A DNA stretch of 64,000 nucleotides from Pandoraea horticolens (lineage in GTDB: Bacteria; Pseudomonadota; Gammaproteobacteria; Burkholderiales; Burkholderiaceae). Shown one piece after another: positions 58,629-64,000 of this stretch. The stretch spans positions 62,001 to 126,000 of the forward strand of contig NZ_CABPSM010000004.1 in NCBI RefSeq assembly GCF_902459555.1, in the 5' to 3' direction. Position numbers and translations under genes: made by a program. The notes under the pieces are model-generated. The model ran no database searches. It saw only the letters and a program-made list of their open reading frames with translations, and was not told the DNA's origin. Numbering within the stretch: the first letter of the stretch is position 1; every line of letters starts with the position of its first letter.

Positions 58629-59570
58629 TCAGAATTCCGGCAGCCACTCGGGGGCGTGCGACTTGAGGGTATCGCGCGCCGCCTCGAATTCCGGAAAGAT
58701 CGACGCCACGGCCTGCCAGAAGCGAGGCCCGTGGTTCATTTCTTTCAAGTGCGCCAACTCGTGCGCGACCACGTAATCGATCACGCCGAGCGGGAAATGG
58801 ATCAGGCGCCAGTTCAGGCGGATGCGCCCGTCGGCACTGCAACTGCCCCAGCGGGTCGATGCGGACGACAGCCCCAACGCCGAATAGCGTACACCAAGCC
58901 GCTCGCCGTAGACTTCCAGCCGTGTCGTGAAGAGCTTGCGCGCTTCCTGCTGCAGCCAGCCTTGCACGCGGTCGCGCATTTGCTCCGGCGCGGCCTGCGG
59001 CGGCAGTTCGAGCCACAGCGTGTGCGTATGAATGTCGTATTGCGCGGCGCCCGCTCGCTCGCCAAGCCGGACGGTCAGCGTGTGGCCGAGGTATGGCAGC
59101 GTGGCGCCGTCGACCCACGTCACGCGTGGCACCACACGACGTGCGGCGCGCTCGCGAAACTCGGTGATCTTGTTGAAGATCCAACGCTTCTTCTCGACGA
59201 TGGCGGCCTCCACATCGGCAAGCGTGACCCAGCGCGGGGCGGTCACGGCGAGCCCCGATTCGTCGATCATGAACCCGATGGTCCGGCGCGAGGAGCGCTT
59301 GAAGCGGTAATAGATCGCATGGCCGTCCAGCACGATCACGCGTTCGCCGTTGGCGGGTGTCCGGCGCGGGCCGGAGGTGCCTGGCGGGGAGGTTTGCAGC
59401 GTGTTCGTGTCTGCTGCGGATGGGCTTAATGCAGCGGACGGGCCGGGGGCATCGGTGGCCACGCCATTGGCTTCGGCGGCGGGGTTGCCGAACAGATCGA
59501 GTTCCATCTGGGGAGCAGGTGTCTCATGCCGGGAGCGGATGTCGCGGGTAGCGGGTTGGACTTTCGACAT
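58629..59570 (-). CDS. YgjP-like zinc metallopeptidase (DUF45/M48 family)
   Basis: The 313-residue protein has an N-terminal low-complexity part (about 1-75) and a YgjP-type domain: FKRSSRRTIGFMIDESGLAV, SSASTRWGSCSADGRIRLNW, and the zinc site YVVAHELAHLKEMNHGPRFW with HExxH plus the third ligand His. The function of the family is unclear; YgjP acts as a UTP-related hydrolase/peptidase-like protein in some reports I cannot verify here. It follows plsC by 21 bases, so the two share a transcript. Confidence 0.87.
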   Translation of the reverse strand: MSKVQPATRDIRSRHETPAPQMELDLFGNPAAEANGVATDAPGPSAALSPSAADTNTLQTSPPGTSGPRRTPANGERVIVLDGHAIYYRFKRSSRRTIGFMIDESGLAVTAPRWVTLADVEAAIVEKKRWIFNKITEFRERAARRVVPRVTWVDGATLPYLGHTLTVRLGERAGAAQYDIHTHTLWLELPPQAAPEQMRDRVQGWLQQEARKLFTTRLEVYGERLGVRYSALGLSSASTRWGSCSADGRIRLNWRLIHFPLGVIDYVVAHELAHLKEMNHGPRFWQAVASIFPEFEAARDTLKSHAPEWLPEF

Positions 59571-59591
59571 GAGACGGTCTCGGCGTGCGGG

Positions 59592-60377
59592 TCAGGTCCG
59601 GGGTGAGGCATCAGGTTTGTCGGCCGAGGGCGACGCGCTTGTTCTCGGCTTCGACGTGTAGGCGTCCGGGTCGATGCGCACCATTTCGCGTTCGATCCAT
59701 TCGGCCACGTCGGCATTGACGGCTTCGGGCGTGCGGCCTTCCGTTTCAATGACCGGCCCGATCGATACGATCACTTCGCCCGGGTACTTCTTGAACGAGT
59801 TGCGCGGCCAGACACGTCCGGCATTGTGCGCGATGGGCACGACGGGCGCGCCGGTCGTTGCTGCGAGCCGGGCACCGCCCGACTTGTACTTGTTGCGCGA
59901 GCCGGTCTTCGTGCGCGTGCCTTCCGGGAACATGATGATCCACGAACCCTCGGCCAGTCGCTCGCGGCCTTGTGCGACGACCGATTGAAAGGCGTCGGTG
60001 CCCTTGCTGCGGTTGATGTGAATCATGCTGAGCAGACCCAGCGCCCAGCCGAAGAACGGCACGTAGAGCAGCTCGCGCTTGAATACGTAGCACAACGGGC
60101 GCGGCATGAGCGCGGGCAGTGCAACCGTCTCCCAGGCCGACTGATGTTTCGACAGGATGATCGCGGGGCGGTCGGGCAGATTCTCCCGGCCGATCACCCG
60201 GTAACGCATCCCGCACAGCTTGTCGGCCACGCGAATCACGACTTTGCACCAGCCCGCCGCGAACCAGTAACGCTGCACGCGCGAGAGGAACGGGAAGGAC
60301 AAGATGCACGCGATGGCATACGGAATCGTCCAGACAATCTGGAAGATGAAGAAGAGAATCGAACGAAATTGCAGCAT
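59592..60377 (-). CDS. plsC: 1-acyl-sn-glycerol-3-phosphate acyltransferase
   Basis: The 261-residue membrane enzyme adds the second acyl chain to make phosphatidic acid. Hydrophobic N-terminal segments (about 5-30) anchor it. The acyltransferase motifs are ILSKHQSAWETVALP (motif I, with Glu where HX4D has Asp) and IMFPEGTRTKTGSRNKYKSG (motif III). It lies 85 bases after gmhB and 21 bases before the YgjP-like gene. The tail after residue 235 is Ser/Pro-rich. It could be one of several PlsC paralogues. Confidence 0.92.
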   Translation of the reverse strand: MLQFRSILFFIFQIVWTIPYAIACILSFPFLSRVQRYWFAAGWCKVVIRVADKLCGMRYRVIGRENLPDRPAIILSKHQSAWETVALPALMPRPLCYVFKRELLYVPFFGWALGLLSMIHINRSKGTDAFQSVVAQGRERLAEGSWIIMFPEGTRTKTGSRNKYKSGGARLAATTGAPVVPIAHNAGRVWPRNSFKKYPGEVIVSIGPVIETEGRTPEAVNADVAEWIEREMVRIDPDAYTSKPRTSASPSADKPDASPRT

Positions 60378-60462
60378 CGGGTCTTGGCCTGGAGTGGGTG
60401 CCGGAGCGATTGTCCTACGCGTTTTGACGCGTGTCCTGGGTCATGTGGCGGCCGAGCGCCAC

Positions 60463-61056
60463 TTATACGCTCTTGGCGTTCTCTTCGGCGAGCATGTCGT
60501 TCACGAAGGCTTGCAGGCTGTCATGCACCCGTGTGCCTTCGGGCAGATTGCCGGCGGCGAGCGTTTTCTTGCCCTTGCCGGTGAGCACCAGATGCGGTTT
60601 CGCGCCCACCGCGGCGGCGGCCTGCAAATCGCGCAGCGAGTCGCCCACGGCCGGCACGCCGGTCAGGTCCGTTTCGTAGCGCCGCGCGATTTCCTGGAAC
60701 ATACCGGGCTTCGGCTTGCGGCAGTCGCAGGCGTCGGCGGCGGTGTGCGGACAGAAGAACACCGCGTCGATGCGCCCGCCGGCGGCCGCCGCCAGCTTCG
60801 ACATCTTCGCGTGCATGACGCCGAGCGTTGCCATGTCGAACAGCCCGCGTCCCACGCCCGACTGGTTCGTCGCCACCACGACCCGGTACCCCGCCTGATT
60901 CAGACGGCCGATCGCCTCGAGACTGCCGGGCAGCGGCACCCACTCGTCCTTTGACTTGATGAACTGGTCCGAGTCGGCGTTGATGACGCCGTCCCGGTCG
61001 AGAATCACGAGCTTGCGGGCGGCGGGGCCGGGGGTACGATCTTTGCGCGAATCCAT
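60463..61056 (-). CDS. gmhB: D-glycero-beta-D-manno-heptose-1,7-bisphosphate 7-phosphatase
   Basis: The 197-residue HAD-type phosphatase of ADP-heptose synthesis for the LPS inner core has the nucleophile in KLVILDRDGVINADSDQ, NQSGVGRG in the middle, the zinc loop FCPHTAADACDCRKPKPGMF and the final Asp in AVGDSLRDLQAA. The zinc loop is short but keeps the Cys-x-His and Cys-x-Cys ligands. It lies 32 bases after glyS; glyQ-glyS-gmhB-plsC order is common in related genomes. Confidence 0.94.
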   Translation of the reverse strand: MDSRKDRTPGPAARKLVILDRDGVINADSDQFIKSKDEWVPLPGSLEAIGRLNQAGYRVVVATNQSGVGRGLFDMATLGVMHAKMSKLAAAAGGRIDAVFFCPHTAADACDCRKPKPGMFQEIARRYETDLTGVPAVGDSLRDLQAAAAVGAKPHLVLTGKGKKTLAAGNLPEGTRVHDSLQAFVNDMLAEENAKSV

Positions 61057-61088
61057 GGCGAACGGGCTTCCGGGACGTTAAGCCGCGG

Positions 61089-63206
61089 TTATGCGGCGAG
61101 CTTCGAGAGATCGGCCACGCGGTTCATCTGCACATGCAGGTGCCAGAGCAGCGCGAGGCGGTTGTTGCGCAGCGCCTCGTCGTCGGCCATCACCATCACG
61201 TCGTTGAAGAACGCGTCGACTGCGTCGCGCAGTTCGGCCAGCGCCGAGAGGGCCTGCGCGTACTCGCGTGCTGCAAACTTCTGCTCCACGACTGGGGCGA
61301 CTTTCTCGAGTGCGGCAGCGAGCGACTTTTCGGCCGGCTCTATCAACAACGACGGCACGATCACGCCATCGGGCGGCGGCGCCGTCTTCTTGAGGATGTT
61401 ACCGATGCGCTTGTTCGCGGCGGCGAGCGCTTCGGCCTGGGGCAGTGCCGAGAAGGCGCGCACGGCTTCCAGGCGCTCGATCAGATCGCTCAGATCCAGA
61501 TACATCGACGGCGACACCAGCACTGCCTCGATCTCGTTGGCGGCGTAGCCACGCTCACGCAGATAGCCACGCAGACGATCGAGCACGAACTGATAGACCT
61601 CGTGCAGATACTCGAGACCGGCCACGCCCGAAGTGAACTGTTTGTAGGTCACCTCCAGCAGGTCGAACAGCATGACGGGCAGACGGCGCTCAACGAGCAT
61701 GCGCACGATGCCCAGCGCATGACGGCGCAGCGCGAACGGGTCTTTCTCGCCGGTCGGATGCAGGCCGATACCCCAGATGCCGACGAGCGTTTCGAGTTTG
61801 TCGGCCAGCGCGACGACGATGCCGGTGTGGCTGGCGGGCAGCGCGTCGCCGGCGAAGCGCGGCTGATAGTGCTCCGAGCACGCACGGGCGACTTCGTCGG
61901 CTTCGCCGTCGTGACGCGCATAGTACGTGCCCATCGTGCCCTGCAGTTCCGGGAACTCACCCACCATGTCGGTCAGCAAATCGGCCTTGGCCAGCAGCGC
62001 GCCGCGTTCGGCCAGCGCCACGTCGGCACCAATCATCTGCGCAATGGCGCCAGCCAGCTTCACCAGACGTTGCGTGCGCTCGAACTGCGAGCCCAGCTTG
62101 TTGTGATAGACGACGTTCGCGAGCAGCGGCACGCGATCCGCGAGCGGTTTCTTCTTGTCCTGCTCGAAGAAGAATTTCGCATCCGCGAGACGCGGGCGAA
62201 CCACACGCTCGTTACCCGTGATGATCTGCTCGGGGTGGGCGGTCTCGATATTGGAGACGATCAGGAAGCGGTTCGTCAGGCGGCCGCCCTCGGCGAGCGG
62301 CTTGTCGGTCAGTGCGAAGTACTTCTGGTTCGTCTGCATCGTGAGAATCAGACATTCCTGCGGCACAGCCAGAAATTCCTTCTCGAAGTGGCAGGCGTAG
62401 ACTGCGGGCCATTCGACAAGTGCGGTCACTTCATCGAGCAGCGCGTCGGGCATTACCACATGGTCGTTGCCTGCGGCCGCAAGCAGTTGCGTGCGAATCG
62501 CGTCGCGGCGGCCCGTGAAGCTGGCCAGCACTTTGCCTTCGATTTCCAGTACTGCGGCGTAGCTGTCGGCATTGGCGATGGTGATTTCGCCCTTCGACAG
62601 GAAGCGATGCCCCAGCGTCTTGTTGCCCGAGGACAGGCCGATGGCCGTGGCAGGCACGAGCGTGTCGCCGTGCAGGGCGATGAGGCCATGCACAGGGCGC
62701 ACGAACTGCACCGTCTCGCCATCCGGGCGCTGGTAGCTCATGACCTTCGGAATCGGCAGCTTGCCGAGTGTTTCGTCGAGCGCGGCCTGCAATGCGTCGG
62801 CCAGTCGGGCGCCCGCCGCAGTGTAGGTGTGGAAGAACGCTTCGGCCTTGCCGTCCATCGCGCGCTCGAGGCTGGCGACCGGCAGGTCGGCAAAGCCCAT
62901 GGCGGTGAGTTTCTTCGCCAGTGGCGCGGTGGGGTTGCCGTTGGCGTCGAGGGCGACGGACACCGGCAGCACCTTGGCGCGGATGCTCGCGTCCGGGGCG
63001 CGCTCGAGCACATTCGAAATCGTGACGGCCAGACGGCGCGGCGTGGCGTACGGCGTGACCACGCTGGCGTCGGTGGTCAGGCCGCGCGTGCGCAGGCCAT
63101 TGGCAATGCCGTCGGCGAACGCGTCGCCCAGACGCGCCAGCGCCTTCGGCGGCAGTTCTTCGGTCAGCAGTTCGACCAGCAGGGTGCGTTGTGCGGTGCT
63201 CATCAT
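61089..63206 (-). CDS. glyS: Glycyl-tRNA synthetase beta subunit
   Basis: The 705-residue subunit of the alpha2beta2 bacterial GlyRS contributes tRNA recognition. It starts [20 protein letters not shown], carries [13 protein letters not shown] and [16 protein letters not shown], and ends with the helical DALR-type anticodon part. Two ATGs lie side by side (63206, 63203); the first overlaps the glyQ stop as ATGA, so translation of the two subunits is coupled. Confidence 0.97.
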   Translation of the reverse strand: MMSTAQRTLLVELLTEELPPKALARLGDAFADGIANGLRTRGLTTDASVVTPYATPRRLAVTISNVLERAPDASIRAKVLPVSVALDANGNPTAPLAKKLTAMGFADLPVASLERAMDGKAEAFFHTYTAAGARLADALQAALDETLGKLPIPKVMSYQRPDGETVQFVRPVHGLIALHGDTLVPATAIGLSSGNKTLGHRFLSKGEITIANADSYAAVLEIEGKVLASFTGRRDAIRTQLLAAAGNDHVVMPDALLDEVTALVEWPAVYACHFEKEFLAVPQECLILTMQTNQKYFALTDKPLAEGGRLTNRFLIVSNIETAHPEQIITGNERVVRPRLADAKFFFEQDKKKPLADRVPLLANVVYHNKLGSQFERTQRLVKLAGAIAQMIGADVALAERGALLAKADLLTDMVGEFPELQGTMGTYYARHDGEADEVARACSEHYQPRFAGDALPASHTGIVVALADKLETLVGIWGIGLHPTGEKDPFALRRHALGIVRMLVERRLPVMLFDLLEVTYKQFTSGVAGLEYLHEVYQFVLDRLRGYLRERGYAANEIEAVLVSPSMYLDLSDLIERLEAVRAFSALPQAEALAAANKRIGNILKKTAPPPDGVIVPSLLIEPAEKSLAAALEKVAPVVEQKFAAREYAQALSALAELRDAVDAFFNDVMVMADDEALRNNRLALLWHLHVQMNRVADLSKLAA

Positions 63207-64000
63207 GCGGCTTGCGTTTGGTTTTTGGCGGCAGGGGCGTTCAGCATCGGGAAGCCGAGCTTCTCGCGCGAAGCGTAGTAGGCCTGTGCGATCAGGCGCG
63301 ACAGCGCCCGGATACGGCCGATATACGCTGCACGTTCGGTCACCGAGATGGCGCCGCGCGCGTCGAGCAAGTTGAAGGTGTGCGCCGCCTTGAGAATCAT
63401 CTCGTAGGCCGGCAACGCCAGTTCGGCTTCGATGAGGCGCTTGGCCTCGCTCTCGTAGTTGTCGAAGAAGCCGAACAACATCGGCTGGTTCGACTGCTCG
63501 AAGTTGTAGGTCGACTGCTCGACTTCGTTCTGATGGAACACGTCGCCGTAGGTCAAGCGGCGCTTGACCGGGCCGTCAGCCGTCTGTTCTTCCCATTCCG
63601 TCCACACGAGGTCGTAGACGTTCTCGACCTGTTGCAGATACATGGCCAGACGCTCGATACCGTAGGTAATTTCGCCGAGCACCGGCTTGCAATCCAGACC
63701 GCCCACTTGCTGGAAGTAAGTGAACTGCGTCACCTCCATGCCGTTGAGCCACACCTCCCAGCCCAGACCCCAGGCGCCGAGCGTGGGGTTTTCCCAGTCG
63801 TCTTCCACGAAGCGCACGTCGTTTTCGGTCAGATCGAGACCGAGCGCGCGCAGCGAACCCAGGTACAGGTCGAGAATGTTCTCCGGCGCCGGCTTGAGCA
63901 CCACCTGATACTGGTAGTAATGCTGCATGCGGTTCGGATTCTCACCGTAACGGCCATCCTTGGGACGGCGCGACGGCTGCACATAGGCGGCGCGCCACGG
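63203..64000 (-). CDS. glyQ: Glycyl-tRNA synthetase alpha subunit, 5' end missing
   Basis: The readable part runs to the window edge; the frame continues at 64000 with [19 protein letters not shown], so the true start lies outside. It is the class II catalytic alpha subunit: [41 protein letters not shown] and [20 protein letters not shown] are strongly conserved. About 265 of roughly 300 residues are present. It is coupled to glyS. Confidence 0.97.
   Translation of the reverse strand, partial: PWRAAYVQPSRRPKDGRYGENPNRMQHYYQYQVVLKPAPENILDLYLGSLRALGLDLTENDVRFVEDDWENPTLGAWGLGWEVWLNGMEVTQFTYFQQVGGLDCKPVLGEITYGIERLAMYLQQVENVYDLVWTEWEEQTADGPVKRRLTYGDVFHQNEVEQSTYNFEQSNQPMLFGFFDNYESEAKRLIEAELALPAYEMILKAAHTFNLLDARGAISVTERAAYIGRIRALSRLIAQAYYASREKLGFPMLNAPAAKNQTQAA

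Overview
The window reads as a stretch of the main chromosome of a GC-rich betaproteobacterium of the family Burkholderiaceae. I infer this from the gene orders tlpA-like/aroQ/accB/accC/prmA, leuS/lptE/holA, pepP/ubiH/dusB/fis/purH and lptD/surA/pdxA/rsmA, and from the alanine/lysine-rich histone H1-like gene next to nrdB. A Pandoraea- or Burkholderia-like genus is my best guess; a 16S or core-gene comparison would settle it. Nearly all of the sequence is core housekeeping DNA. I see no insertion sequence, prophage, CRISPR array, tRNA or rRNA gene.

Region by region. 1-1.6 kb: the 3' end of nrdB, a 0.7 kb gene-free stretch with a terminator-like hairpin, and a histone H1-like gene made of KKxAAKKP-type repeats. 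1.7-9.7 kb (minus strand): a glycine-zipper lipoprotein, a PfkB-type kinase, tpx, a DUF3426 zinc-ribbon membrane protein, prmA, the acetyl-CoA carboxylase pair accC/accB, aroQ, a TlpA-like thioredoxin and a conserved protein of unknown function. 9.8-17.8 kb (plus): mpl, a YqiA-like esterase, an RNB-domain ribonuclease with an acidic tail overlapping a TonB-like gene, lpxO, aroE and mtgA. 18-23.4 kb: mscS (minus), corA and pyrF (plus), then the minus-strand unit thiL-pgpA-pncC with a C-rich, G-poor leader. 23.9-28.3 kb: maeB, a secreted guanyl-specific RNase with a barstar-family inhibitor, and yidB (minus). 28.3-30.6 kb (minus): rsmE, a VOC protein and a spermidine-synthase-like protein. 30.8-36.3 kb: tkt-gap, fur (minus), bamE and dapB. 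36.6-42.9 kb (plus): leuS-lptE-holA, proA and a HutD-like gene. 43-50.6 kb (minus): amgK-murU-pepP-ubiH-dusB-fis-purH. 50.6-56.4 kb (plus): lptD-surA-pdxA-rsmA. 56.4-64 kb: an EamA transporter (minus), a rubredoxin-domain gene (plus), then the minus-strand genes glyQ-glyS-gmhB-plsC-YgjP-like protease-gloA.

Several themes recur. Outer-membrane biogenesis is well represented (lptD, lptE, surA, bamE, gmhB, lpxO, a TonB-like protein). So is peptidoglycan synthesis and recycling (mpl, amgK, murU, mtgA). The rest is translation and RNA modification (leuS, glyQ/glyS, dusB, prmA, rsmA, rsmE), central carbon metabolism (tkt, gap, maeB) and fatty-acid, phospholipid and cofactor synthesis.

The least ordinary pieces are the RNase/barstar module with its AT-rich, inverted-repeat-bearing upstream region, the hairpin in front of the H1-like gene, the Rho-site-like thiL leader, a possible leader ORF overlapping the start of lptD, and the unnamed protein divergent from mpl with a partial nucleotidyltransferase-like signature. 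None of these is proven to be a new system by sequence alone.
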